A DNA stretch of 10,551 nucleotides from Verrucomicrobiia bacterium (GCA_025934545.1 JAICXV010000019.1:1-10551); one strand, 5' to 3'. Positions 1 through 7,052 are shown, counted from the stretch's first letter. The notes: generated from the letters alone by a model not told the origin. Numbers and translations are program-made.

Positions 1-29
1 ATCCGGACGACCTTTACGGCAAAAAATAA
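1..29 (+). CDS. Possible C-terminal end of an upstream gene (partial)
   Basis: Reading from base 3, the frame is open and gives P-D-D-L-Y-G-K-K followed by a TAA stop at 27-29. The next gene starts nine bases later, which is a spacing typical of an operon. Only eight codons are visible, so no function can be given, and the open frame could be chance. The charged, lysine-ending tail is compatible with a real protein end. Confidence 0.3.
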
Positions 30-38
30 CCGGACACC

Positions 39-614
39 ATGTCCGAATCTTTTTCTTTCGGTAGCGGCGACTACATGCTGATGCTCGCACTGCTTTTCTT
101 TGGACGCGGCATGGATTTTCTTAGCACGTATGTCGCAACGCCGAGCCTCGCGCTGGAAGGCAATCCCATTGCAAAGTTTTTGGGGTGGCGCTGGGGAATT
201 CTTCTGAACGTCGTGCTCTGCTTCACGTTTGCGCGATGGCCGCTGACGGCCATCATTATCACCACGACGGGCCTATTGGTCGCGTCACGAAATTTTCATT
301 CGGCATGGCTGATGCGGTCGATGGGCGAAGACGGTTATCGCATTTGGTATTCCGAACGGATGTCACAGACCCGTCTGCGCCTGGTGATTCTGTCGCTCCT
401 GGGTGAAACCCTTTTGACGGCGCTGGTCGGTTTGGCTTTGATTTATTTCAGCGACCTAGCTTCGGCACCGTTCGCCATCGGGTTGGGCATCGTCGCGTAT
501 GCTTTTGTCGTCCTGTTCTATACCGGGCTTTCACAGTTCCGATTGCGCCGCAGGCATCGACCGCGGGTTGACAATCCAGATGACAACGGAGTCAACATTA
601 CAAACGAACTGTGA
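39..614 (+). CDS. Polytopic membrane protein of unknown function
   Basis: This 191-residue protein has about five hydrophobic segments: residues 11-33, 52-66, 68-84, 114-137 and 144-164. They are followed by an arginine-rich tail (168-177) that should face the cytoplasm. The first segment contains D26, T30, E40 and N42-P43 in a 'D-x(3)-T-x(9)-E-x-N-P' arrangement. This resembles small bacterial membrane proteins of the DUF5658 kind, but that resemblance is from memory and weak. No catalytic motif or signal peptide is visible. The ATG at 39 is the only reasonable start, and it has no clear Shine-Dalgarno sequence. The gene lies nine bases behind a possible upstream stop codon and 52 bases before the next gene, so it may be part of an operon. 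I infer an inner-membrane location and cannot assign a function. Confidence 0.75.
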   Translation: MSESFSFGSGDYMLMLALLFFGRGMDFLSTYVATPSLALEGNPIAKFLGWRWGILLNVVLCFTFARWPLTAIIITTTGLLVASRNFHSAWLMRSMGEDGYRIWYSERMSQTRLRLVILSLLGETLLTALVGLALIYFSDLASAPFAIGLGIVAYAFVVLFYTGLSQFRLRRRHRPRVDNPDDNGVNITNEL

Positions 615-666
615 TTTTGTAACTTTCACAGGCGATCTTCTGTAGTATTCAGGGAATAACCTAACT

Positions 667-1662
667 ATGAAAAATATCCTGATCACGGTCTTCCTCGGAA
701 CGACCATCATCTTCGGCGCGCTTTATTTGCGCGAAATCAAAACGAGCAACGATTCCAAAGCGTCCGTTAGCACTCTTCAGGAAAAAGTAACCACGCTTCA
801 ATCGTCTGTCGATACGCAGGAACGGCGCACCGCGGCGATGCGCCAGGAATTGGAGAACACTCAGTCCAAGACAACGGCAAGTGTTCAGGAGGCGGTCCGC
901 GCGAGCAAGAAAGCGCAAGCTTCGGCAGGCGGCGATTCGACAAACAACAACGCCTTTTCCGGAATGATGAAGGAAATTTCGAAGAATCCAGAAATGCGGG
1001 AGATGATCAAAAAGCAGCAGAAAGCGATGTTTGGGCCGATAACAGAGAAAAATTACGGCAAGTTGTTTGCTCAACTTGGGCTTTCCCCCGAACAATCCAG
1101 CGGGCTCAAGGAATTGATCGTCAACAAGCAATTGGCCGCTGCTGACGCTGGAATGTCGATGTTCGATGGTGATATGGATGCCACCAAACGCGCTGAACTC
1201 AGCAAACAGATGAAGGCTGCGAACGACGACGCCGATGCAAAGATCAAAGAATTCCTTGGCGACGCGAACTTCTCTCAATTCCAATCTTACGAGAAAACTA
1301 TGGCCGACCGCATGGCTGTAAGCGGTTTCAAAGACCAACTCGACGCCAGTGCTCCGTTGACCGACGTTCAGGAAGACCAATTGTTTCAAGCGATGACGCA
1401 GGAACGGCAAAACTTCAAATTCACGACAGACCTTTCCGACAAATCGAAGTTCAATGGCGACTTCTCTTCCATGCTCGACCCCGACAAAATGAACACGTTC
1501 TTCGACGAGTTGAGCAAGCTGAACCAACAATACCTGCAACGCGCGCAAGGTATCCTGAACACCGACCAACTCGCTTCATTCCAAAAGTTCCTGGATGGCC
1601 AGCAGGCCATGCAAAAAATGGGACTGCAAATGGCGGCGAAAATGTTTGGAGCGAAAAAATAA
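667..1662 (+). CDS. Membrane-anchored coiled-coil protein with L-x-x-x-Q motifs
   Basis: This 331-residue protein starts with a short charged N-terminus and a hydrophobic segment (residues 4-20) that looks like an uncleaved signal anchor, so the bulk should be periplasmic. Residues 31-85 are rich in Q, E, K and heptad-spaced hydrophobics, which suggests a coiled coil. A flexible S/G/N-rich linker (86-97) follows, then an all-alpha, methionine-rich domain to the end. That domain contains three similar motifs: L-S-P-E-Q (139-143), L-T-D-V-Q (231-235) and L-N-T-D-Q (297-301). They recall the LTxxQ motif of the Spy/CpxP periplasmic stress proteins, but I do not claim homology because the protein is longer. 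An AGGGA at 651-655, 11 bases before the ATG, is a fair but distant ribosome site. Its 3' end converges on the M56 gene. Function unknown; a periplasmic chaperone or scaffold role is speculation. Confidence 0.8.
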   Translation: MKNILITVFLGTTIIFGALYLREIKTSNDSKASVSTLQEKVTTLQSSVDTQERRTAAMRQELENTQSKTTASVQEAVRASKKAQASAGGDSTNNNAFSGMMKEISKNPEMREMIKKQQKAMFGPITEKNYGKLFAQLGLSPEQSSGLKELIVNKQLAAADAGMSMFDGDMDATKRAELSKQMKAANDDADAKIKEFLGDANFSQFQSYEKTMADRMAVSGFKDQLDASAPLTDVQEDQLFQAMTQERQNFKFTTDLSDKSKFNGDFSSMLDPDKMNTFFDELSKLNQQYLQRAQGILNTDQLASFQKFLDGQQAMQKMGLQMAAKMFGAKK

Positions 1663-1687
1663 CGCGCTAGGTCGCCCCGTGAGCGCG
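1651..1687 (-). terminator. Intrinsic terminator of the blaI-M56 transcript
   Basis: The arms CGCGCT (1663-1668) and AGCGCG (1682-1687) form a six-pair GC-only stem around a 13-base loop. Read on the - strand, the stem lies right after the M56 stop codon and is followed at once by TTATTTTTT (1662-1654), so stem and T-run are in terminator order. The T-run is the A-rich end of the convergent gene at 667-1662. In the + direction the stem has no T-run, so it would end + strand transcripts poorly. Confidence 0.55.
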
Positions 1688-1691
1688 CGGC

Positions 1692-4067
1692 TTACTGTTG
1701 CGCGTGTTTATCGCTTTCTGCCTGGCTATGCACTCGGTTGCCGCGTTTATCTATCACTGTAGCCGTAATAAACGCGACCAACTTTTTGGCCGACGTTTTG
1801 CTGTCGTCTGATATGGCCACCAACGTGTAACCATCCGGCAAAACGCCGCTGACCGGCATGACTCGTGACTTGGCTTGATCGTCTGGGCCGCTGAATTGCG
1901 AGACGACGCAGTCAAGTTGAATGGAATAACCGTCCAATGTCAGCTTGGGTGTTACTTGAATTGAAATTCTGGGCGCACCGGGAGCGTCGCTGCCAATCGA
2001 AAGCATGGCCGGACGACCCGACAGCGTGGACATTGTGGGCGCCGCTACGATAACTGTTCCGGTCGTTTTCAACAGCGTACTGAGGAGCGACGCGTAGTCA
2101 TCGGGCTTCAAATTCTTCACGTCTTCGATTCGTCGCTTAAGTGTTTTTTCGGCGCTGGCATCAAGCTCGAGTAGTTTTGCATTAATTAGAATCTGGGCCT
2201 CCGTTGAATTCAGGGCGGTCGCCGCCGTTTCGACCGTCTCCAGATCCTGCAACGTCCCACGGACCAACATCAGTCCGGTTCTATCATTGAAGAAAAGCGC
2301 TTTACCCGATTGTTTGAAGTCTACGCCCAGTTCCTTGAACCAATCTTTCAACGCACGATGCAACACGACATTCAGCGGTTGGTTCTGTACCGCTGCAGCT
2401 TTTACAACATCTCCGCGCCAGGCTTTCAGGTTCTCGAGAACGGCGGTTGGATTGAGATGAAATGTTTTGGAATACAACGCTGCGTTGGTATCTGCGATGA
2501 CCACTGGTGCGACTGTTAACGTAGTCGGTTGCGTCGAAGTTTGGTAAATCAAAGGCACCGGTTGTGCGGCTTCCATTCCAATGAGCGGATTGTCGCCGAA
2601 CACTGGCTTCGCGGGCAGCGTCGGATAGAGCAATTCAGGATTCGTGTCGCTTCCCTCCCGCTGCGGTTGGATCCACAATCCCGTTCCGGTTGGATCGCCA
2701 CCACCGAACACCGGTTTTGCCGGAAATGTCGGATAGAGCCAGTCAGGATTGGTCCGTTCTCGGCGCGCGGCGCGATTTTTGTAGCCGGCTTCACGAATGA
2801 GTTCCAAATAATAGAACGCGGCTTTATTGCTCGGATCGATCATCGTCACCATCTTCAACTGGCCCATTGCCTGGGCAAGTTTGCCTTGTTCATAAAGCAC
2901 TTTTCCGTTCTGTAACATGGCAGGAAGCAACGATGGCGTCGCGGGAACTTTGCCTGTCATGCTTCGCCAAACGACCGCAACGGGTGAGTTTTGCAGGTTC
3001 GCTTTGCCGTTCGTTTGAATGAGCGTCGGATTGTCCTGCGCCCAGCCAACCACCACAAACGTCACCGCAAGAAAACAGAGCGCTGCAACGATGCGCAAAA
3101 TACCTTGGCGGAAACTTGGGCAAAATAGTTTTTCGTCGCGCAAAATCATCAGTCGCTCGATCCGCCGTCGTAGATTCGATGGTCGTTCCGTCCCGTTCAT
3201 GGCAACGCCGCCCCATCGCCAGACACCGGTGACTTGACGCGCCATGGCCACAAGACAACTGGCCAAAGTTTCCGGACCGTTTTCGATACGCGCGACGGCT
3301 TCGTCGGCCGCCAATTCCGCGGCGTCATGCAACCAGCGGCGCGCCATCCAAACGAGCGGATGCCACCACAGCATCGCGGTGATAAAAGAAGTTGCCGAGT
3401 GCCAGACCGGATCGTGCGCGGCGAGGTGGGCCAGTTCATGTGTGATGATGACTTCGCGCTCTTTGGAGCTGAATTTTTCTTCAAACGAATCTGGAACAAC
3501 GATGACTGCGCCAAAAATTCCGAATGCGAATGGCGCATTTATCCCATGCGCTGGCACCACCACGACACGCCGTCGGATTCCAAACATTTTGGCCAGACGG
3601 CTTGCCTCCTCGCATTTGATCGGCCGCCGCATCCGTCGGAGAATCATCAGAAGTCCGTGAGCAGTCGCCAGTCTCGTGCAAATCGCGACGGCGCCAAGAA
3701 GCCAAATTACTGCCGGCCACCAAATCGCTTTGTTGATGTCCGGTTGTCGAACCGAAATCGTGCGCGTCACTGAAAGCCCATTCTTTTCGTCCCTGTGCAC
3801 ATCCACGCGCTTTTCCACCGGCGGGACGTAATCGGGATTGGCGGAGTCGCGGGCGCGCCACAAGTATTGCGTCGCCAGATGTCCGATGCCCGTCAGATTC
3901 GTCACGGTCACAAGCAACAAACAAACCATCGCGGTGCGCCAAACGAATCTGCAAAGAACCGCCGACTGCGTCACTCGCGCCACGGCCCACGCTATCGCGA
4001 CAGCCGCCGCTGACTCTAAAGCGAGCAGCGCAAACAAGCGCCACCAAAATGTTAAATCCGGTATCAT
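1692..4067 (-). CDS. M56-family (BlaR1-like) membrane metallopeptidase with TPR-like and secretin-like C-terminal region
   Basis: This 791-residue protein is the likely sensor protease partner of the adjacent BlaI repressor. Membrane helices are suggested at about 10-30, 42-57, 115-131, 223-240 and 323-341. The cytoplasmic zinc-protease part has H210-E211-L212-A213-H214, plus the downstream E251 and D255 expected of M56 enzymes. After the last helix, where BlaR1 and MecR1 carry a penicillin-binding domain, this protein has a TPR-like helix pair (about 382-420). A proline-rich linker follows with two near-identical 16-residue units (440-455 and 476-491). The final region (about 535-775) resembles secretin N and core pieces ('GLMLVRGTLQDLE' at 598-610, 'AQILINAKLLELD' at 624-636, 'ISIQVTPKLTLDGYSIQLD' at 701-719). 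The start is firm: ATGA overlap with blaI and AAAGGG at 4081-4076 eight bases upstream. In characterised relatives, signal binding triggers self-cleavage and repressor inactivation; here the signal is unknown and probably not a beta-lactam. Confidence 0.88.
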   Translation of the reverse strand: MIPDLTFWWRLFALLALESAAAVAIAWAVARVTQSAVLCRFVWRTAMVCLLLVTVTNLTGIGHLATQYLWRARDSANPDYVPPVEKRVDVHRDEKNGLSVTRTISVRQPDINKAIWWPAVIWLLGAVAICTRLATAHGLLMILRRMRRPIKCEEASRLAKMFGIRRRVVVVPAHGINAPFAFGIFGAVIVVPDSFEEKFSSKEREVIITHELAHLAAHDPVWHSATSFITAMLWWHPLVWMARRWLHDAAELAADEAVARIENGPETLASCLVAMARQVTGVWRWGGVAMNGTERPSNLRRRIERLMILRDEKLFCPSFRQGILRIVAALCFLAVTFVVVGWAQDNPTLIQTNGKANLQNSPVAVVWRSMTGKVPATPSLLPAMLQNGKVLYEQGKLAQAMGQLKMVTMIDPSNKAAFYYLELIREAGYKNRAARRERTNPDWLYPTFPAKPVFGGGDPTGTGLWIQPQREGSDTNPELLYPTLPAKPVFGDNPLIGMEAAQPVPLIYQTSTQPTTLTVAPVVIADTNAALYSKTFHLNPTAVLENLKAWRGDVVKAAAVQNQPLNVVLHRALKDWFKELGVDFKQSGKALFFNDRTGLMLVRGTLQDLETVETAATALNSTEAQILINAKLLELDASAEKTLKRRIEDVKNLKPDDYASLLSTLLKTTGTVIVAAPTMSTLSGRPAMLSIGSDAPGAPRISIQVTPKLTLDGYSIQLDCVVSQFSGPDDQAKSRVMPVSGVLPDGYTLVAISDDSKTSAKKLVAFITATVIDKRGNRVHSQAESDKHAQQ
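2595..2750 (-). repeat. Two-copy 48-base coding repeat in the M56 gene linker
   Basis: Bases 2703-2750 and 2595-2642 encode the 16-residue units NPDWLYPTFPAKPVFG and NPELLYPTLPAKPVFG, which match at 13 of 16 residues. They are offset by 108 bases (36 codons). By eye the DNA copies agree at roughly four-fifths of positions, and many differences fall in third codon positions. The protein is therefore under constraint rather than freshly duplicated. They form a proline-rich linker between the TPR-like segment and the secretin-like end. Confidence 0.8.
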
Positions 4068-4459
4068 TGTTTGCGCCCTTTCTTTTTCTTTTCGGCGATT
4101 AGTTTTTCGAGTTCGTCCAATTCAGTGCTGCTGATCTCACGCGTTTGCAACAAATGCGTCACCATATCGGCGAGGCTGCCCTCGAAGACGCGTTCGATGA
4201 GATGCGTCGTCATCTTGCGCGCGATATCGTCTTCTTTGACCGCCGCGCGATAAACAAATTTGCGCTCGACCAACTGGTGCGACACCAGTTTTCGCACCTC
4301 CATCTTTTTTAGCATCGTGGCGATGGTGGTGTAAGCCCATTTGCCTTCGGCGCCAAGTTCCTCAAACACCTCGCGCACCGAAATATTGGGGCGACCCCAA
4401 AGGACCCGCAGGATTTTCAATTGAAGATCGCCGATACGTTGCGCTGGACGTTTTATCAT
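4064..4459 (-). CDS. blaI: BlaI/MecI/CopY-family transcriptional repressor
   Basis: This 131-residue protein matches the usual length and layout of BlaI/MecI repressors. A winged helix-turn-helix (about residues 8-72) begins with 'GDLQLKILRVLW' and has the family's recognition helix at 'WAYTTIATMLKKM' (41-53), followed by the wing around 59-72. A helical dimerisation domain (about 75-125) and a lysine-rich tail follow. Such proteins bind TAC/GTA dyads as dimers and are inactivated when a partner M56 protease is triggered. Here the partner gene overlaps by four bases (ATGA), which suggests translational coupling. A perfect dyad 18 bases upstream of the start codon suggests autorepression. The symbol is given for the family; there is no evidence of a role in beta-lactam resistance. 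No strong Shine-Dalgarno sequence is seen before the ATG at 4459. Confidence 0.93.
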   Translation of the reverse strand: MIKRPAQRIGDLQLKILRVLWGRPNISVREVFEELGAEGKWAYTTIATMLKKMEVRKLVSHQLVERKFVYRAAVKEDDIARKMTTHLIERVFEGSLADMVTHLLQTREISSTELDELEKLIAEKKKKGRKQ

Positions 4460-4477
4460 GTTCAGCTACCACAGTAA

Positions 4478-4493
4478 TACTACCAAGGTAGTA
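4478..4493. promoter_or_regulatory. Probable BlaI operator (perfect dyad)
   Basis: TACTACCAAGGTAGTA is a perfect 7-2-7 inverted repeat in the 81-base gap before blaI. BlaI/MecI/CopY repressors are known to bind dyads with TAC and GTA arms. Its position between the predicted promoter and the blaI start codon is what autorepression would need. A further CTACC at 4466-4470 could be an extra half-site. Binding by this BlaI is inferred. Confidence 0.7.
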
Positions 4494-4505
4494 GTGTAAA
4501 GTGGA

Positions 4506-4533
4506 ATTGTAACACCGAAGTAAAGCAGTCGAA
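4506..4533 (-). promoter_or_regulatory. Candidate sigma-70-type promoter of blaI-M56
   Basis: On the - strand, TTCGAC (4533-4528) and TACAAT (4511-4506) sit 16 bases apart. Transcription would start near 4499, giving a leader of about 40 bases that begins just before the palindrome at 4478-4493, so a bound repressor would block it. A second option is a -35 TTTACA at 4500-4495 with a poor -10 that would place the palindrome in the spacer. The assignment is by eye only. Confidence 0.35.
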
Positions 4534-4540
4534 TTATATG

Positions 4541-6181
4541 TTACGGGACGACCGAAGCCCTGAAGCACTCCATGTCGTTGGTGATCGCCACCGTGAACGG
4601 TCGCTCGGTCAACACGCTATCGTAATTCGTCGCGACCGGTGTCCAGGTCTGGAAATCCGTCGTTGATTCGACGAGATACGTCACATTGCTCTGGCCTAGC
4701 AGCGTAAATTGCAGCGCGTCCTGCGTGTCGTTTAACGTCGGTGTCGTGAACTGCGGCGGAATGATCTGCGAATAGACCTGGATCATCGGCACTGACACCG
4801 TGGTCGACTGGTTTGTGCCCGGCGGGGAATAAGCGCGCCAGACGCTTTCGCCGGCATCCGTCACATAAAGATTTCCGAGCGCGTCCCACGCCACATCCGC
4901 GCAGGAATTTGTGCCGTCTTGAAATTGCGCTACGAGGTCGCCGTTTTGCGCATTAAAAATCGAAAACCCGCCGAATTGAAACGCTCCTTCGCTGCCGTAA
5001 CCACGTGCTGCAACCGCGACGAAGTTACCCCCCGAATCAACCGCAACCCCGTAGGCATTGATCAACGAGTCGTCGTTGTGGCCGACTTTCCAAATCGCAT
5101 TTGTCATCGCGTTGGTCCCGTCATAGGCCGGAAAGCGAAACACCCGTTCTTCGGGCGAGTCCAAATCCGTGATGCGCTGAATGGTGTAAATATTCCCGTT
5201 GCGATCGAGTGAAACATCGTAGGGAGCTTGGTCCAAATCAGAGTTCGTGGCTGAGACCACGACGAACCCCGTGTCGTTGTCGGCGACGACGCCGTTGCTA
5301 TCGACATTGAACCCAACCACGCCAACACTTCCACCGAAATTGGTACTCACATCGGCCATCCAAAGTTGTGTGTTTGTACCGCCGCCAGTAATAGCAGGGC
5401 CACTGAGGTCCGCGAACCCTCCCTTCGGCCAATTATCATCATTGAGGATGGTCGTGTAGTTCGAAATTTCCTCATCAAACGCGAGCACGATTCCTTCAGT
5501 CAGCGCGTTCCAATCGTTGATATAAACTTTGTCATCCGTGGCAACGTCAATTTTCCACGGGCTATAGAAGTCGCCCGCCCACGGATAACCGCCGGTGCTG
5601 AAAATGCCTTCATCGGCCGGGCTGCCATCAGCGTTCAGTTTTAAAATGCCGACGTTTGCGCCCGGCTTATCCGTCGAACCACCGCTGGCGTGCGCGTTCC
5701 CGACGAAGACACGGCCATAAAAGGGGCTATTGCTGTTTTGATTGACGGCGATTCCGCGTGGTTCGAAAACGAAATTGCCATCATTTGTGTCGTCAGTCGT
5801 TTGCGTCCAGTCATCGAAGCCGTCGGACCGGGCAGTAATGGAAATGGAATATAACCCGTCGGCGACGGCCAACCCATTTGTATCCGTGCCATCCCAGAAA
5901 ATAGAATTAGTCCCGCGCATCGCGCCCGGCGCGTTGGAAGTTATCTCGAACGAATTGATCAGATTTGTATCGGAAAGGATCTGCAGCGTGAGTCCAGCGG
6001 TGGCCGGTTCATTCAAAATATAGCTGATTTCAACGGGGTTGCCCGGGGTGATTGCCGCATTATTGGTCGAATGCCTAACCCTCAAATTAGTCGCATACAC
6101 ATTCGCTCGCGCCGCTGTCGCCGCTAGAAAGCAGGCGTGCAGAACAACCAAATACGCCATGCAGCGGCAGCACGTTTTCAT
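4541..6181 (-). CDS. Exported FlgD-Ig/beta-propeller (NHL-like) protein
   Basis: This 546-residue protein has an N-terminal hydrophobic signal peptide with a likely signal peptidase I site after A24-R25-A26. Residues about 40-118 match the FlgD-type Ig-like fold, including 'ISYILNEPATAGLTLQIL' (52-69), W96-D97-G98-T99-D100-x-N-G and 'DGLYSISITA' (108-117). Residues about 138-455 hold repeated strand blocks such as 'PRGIAVNQN', 'PYDVSLDRNGNIYTI', 'AYGVAVDSGGNFVAV' and 'CADVAWDALGNLYVTD'. These are typical NHL/SMP-30-like propeller blades, so a ligand-binding surface rather than a clear enzyme. The C-terminal 75 residues carry a 'YLVESTTDFQTW' module (502-513) common at the ends of exported verrucomicrobial proteins. 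It lies 81 bases upstream of blaI on the same strand, but blaI seems to have its own promoter. An AAGGGA lies 14 bases before the start. Substrate and role are unknown. Confidence 0.85.
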   Translation of the reverse strand: MKTCCRCMAYLVVLHACFLAATAARANVYATNLRVRHSTNNAAITPGNPVEISYILNEPATAGLTLQILSDTNLINSFEITSNAPGAMRGTNSIFWDGTDTNGLAVADGLYSISITARSDGFDDWTQTTDDTNDGNFVFEPRGIAVNQNSNSPFYGRVFVGNAHASGGSTDKPGANVGILKLNADGSPADEGIFSTGGYPWAGDFYSPWKIDVATDDKVYINDWNALTEGIVLAFDEEISNYTTILNDDNWPKGGFADLSGPAITGGGTNTQLWMADVSTNFGGSVGVVGFNVDSNGVVADNDTGFVVVSATNSDLDQAPYDVSLDRNGNIYTIQRITDLDSPEERVFRFPAYDGTNAMTNAIWKVGHNDDSLINAYGVAVDSGGNFVAVAARGYGSEGAFQFGGFSIFNAQNGDLVAQFQDGTNSCADVAWDALGNLYVTDAGESVWRAYSPPGTNQSTTVSVPMIQVYSQIIPPQFTTPTLNDTQDALQFTLLGQSNVTYLVESTTDFQTWTPVATNYDSVLTERPFTVAITNDMECFRASVVP

Positions 6182-6366
6182 TCAACTTAACACCGTCCCT
6201 TATTTCACACAGAGTACCAATTTTTAGAGGCACGAGCAAGGCTTAAGGTTTCAGACTTTCTTCGGAAATCCTTGTTTTTACGTGTGTTTGGCGATGTTTT
6301 CGGCAAAAGCGCATATGCGTCGCAAGAGGCTTGAAATGATTGCGTCAGAGTTTTAATGTCGCGTTT
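6182..6366. promoter_or_regulatory. Divergent intergenic region with probable promoters both ways
   Basis: These 185 bases separate the starts of the propeller gene (-) and the LysM gene (+), so both promoters should lie here. I find no convincing hexamer pair. The best for the LysM gene is TTGAAA (6331-6336) with TTTAAT (6352-6357), but the spacer is only 15 bases and the start codon follows almost at once. A 10-base palindrome, CGCATATGCG (6310-6319), lies between the genes and could be an operator. The region is visibly more AT-rich than the flanking genes. Confidence 0.4.
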
Positions 6367-7002
6367 ATGAAAAGGATTTTGGTTTTTCTCACGCTGCTCT
6401 TAGCCCTGCAAGGCCCGCTCTTTGCTCAAACGGCCAATTCCGCCGCCGCGTTGGCCGACAAACAGGACGCCGAAGAACGTTACAAACGCATGTCTGCCGA
6501 TGTCGAAGCGCTGCAGGCGGCAAATACCTCATTGCAAAACAAAATCAACGCACTCGAAGAGCGCATCAGCAAGCTCACCGATGAACTTTCCAAAGCGAAC
6601 AATAATTCGTCGACGCATGACGACCTGAGAACGTTGAAAGAGAAGATCCAGGAAGTGGATAAGAAACGCGAATCGGACAAACAGGTCATCTCTGACGAGA
6701 TCAAGAAGGCCATCGCCGACGTGGAAAAATTAATCCTAAAGGCGCCTTCCTCGCGCTCGATGGCAGGAAAAGACAAAGACACGCGTCCCGTCGACACCAC
6801 GCCGACAAACGACAACGGGTTGTCTTACACCATCCAGGACGGCGACACGCTTTCCGCTGTTGTGCAGGCTTACAACAAAAAGTTCCAGGCCGACGGCATG
6901 AAGAAGATCACAATGAAGCAGGTCCAAGATGCTAATCCCGGGGTCAACTGGAACCGGTTGCGTATCGGCCAAAAAATCGTCATTCCTACTCCGGCAGGCT
7001 AA
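6367..7002 (+). CDS. Exported coiled-coil protein with C-terminal LysM domain
   Basis: Taken from the ATG at 6367, the protein has 211 residues and begins with a clean signal peptide (K2-R3, hydrophobic 4-19) with a likely cleavage site after A20 (L-F-A/Q-T). An in-frame TTG at 6340 would add nine residues before the signal and is less likely. Residues 30-78 and 84-125 are highly charged with heptad spacing, indicating coiled coil. A short P/T/S linker follows. Residues 153-207 form one LysM domain: 'YTIQDGDTLSAV' at the start, 'VQDANPGVNWNRLRIGQKIVIP' features to its end. LysM domains bind N-acetylglucosamine-containing glycans such as peptidoglycan. No catalytic domain is present, so the role is probably structural or in localisation at the cell wall. 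It is the first of four co-directional genes. Confidence 0.85.
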   Translation: MKRILVFLTLLLALQGPLFAQTANSAAALADKQDAEERYKRMSADVEALQAANTSLQNKINALEERISKLTDELSKANNNSSTHDDLRTLKEKIQEVDKKRESDKQVISDEIKKAIADVEKLILKAPSSRSMAGKDKDTRPVDTTPTNDNGLSYTIQDGDTLSAVVQAYNKKFQADGMKKITMKQVQDANPGVNWNRLRIGQKIVIPTPAG

Positions 7003-7020
7003 TCGAAAACGCGCCCAGCG

Positions 7021-7040
7021 GTGTCGCATTGGCGCGACGC
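7021..7040 (+). other. Stem-loop between the LysM and amidohydrolase genes
   Basis: GTGTCGC (7021-7027) pairs with GCGACGC (7034-7040) around a six-base loop, with one G-T pair, 12 bases before the amidohydrolase ATG. No T-run follows, so it is not a standard terminator. It could affect transcript processing or access to the start codon, or be chance. Confidence 0.25.
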
Positions 7041-7052
7041 AAAACCGATACT

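Noticed and set aside
642..647. GTAGTA upstream of the coiled-coil gene, like one arm of the BlaI palindrome
   Set aside because: No opposing TACTAC arm is present at a sensible distance, and a single six-base match is expected by chance.
661..1569. 302-codon open frame on the - strand opposite the coiled-coil gene
   Set aside because: The + strand protein has a signal anchor, coiled coil and motif pattern, while the antisense product has no recognisable domain and lies wholly opposite it. Long antisense frames are expected from the codon bias.
3234..3773. 179-codon + strand frame opposite the M56 peptidase region
   Set aside because: It lies opposite the HELAH-coding stretch of a clear M56 gene and encodes a low-complexity, R/H-rich shadow.
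4509..4544. GTAACA/TGTTAC inverted repeat after the propeller gene as its terminator
   Set aside because: The six-pair stem is AT-rich with a 24-base loop, and no clean T-run follows on the - strand.
6340..6342. TTG start for the LysM gene, with similar TTG starts at 7029 and 8784
   Set aside because: In each case an ATG a few codons downstream (6367, 7053, 8802) gives a proper signal peptide or the normal FabI N-terminus, so the longer forms are unlikely.
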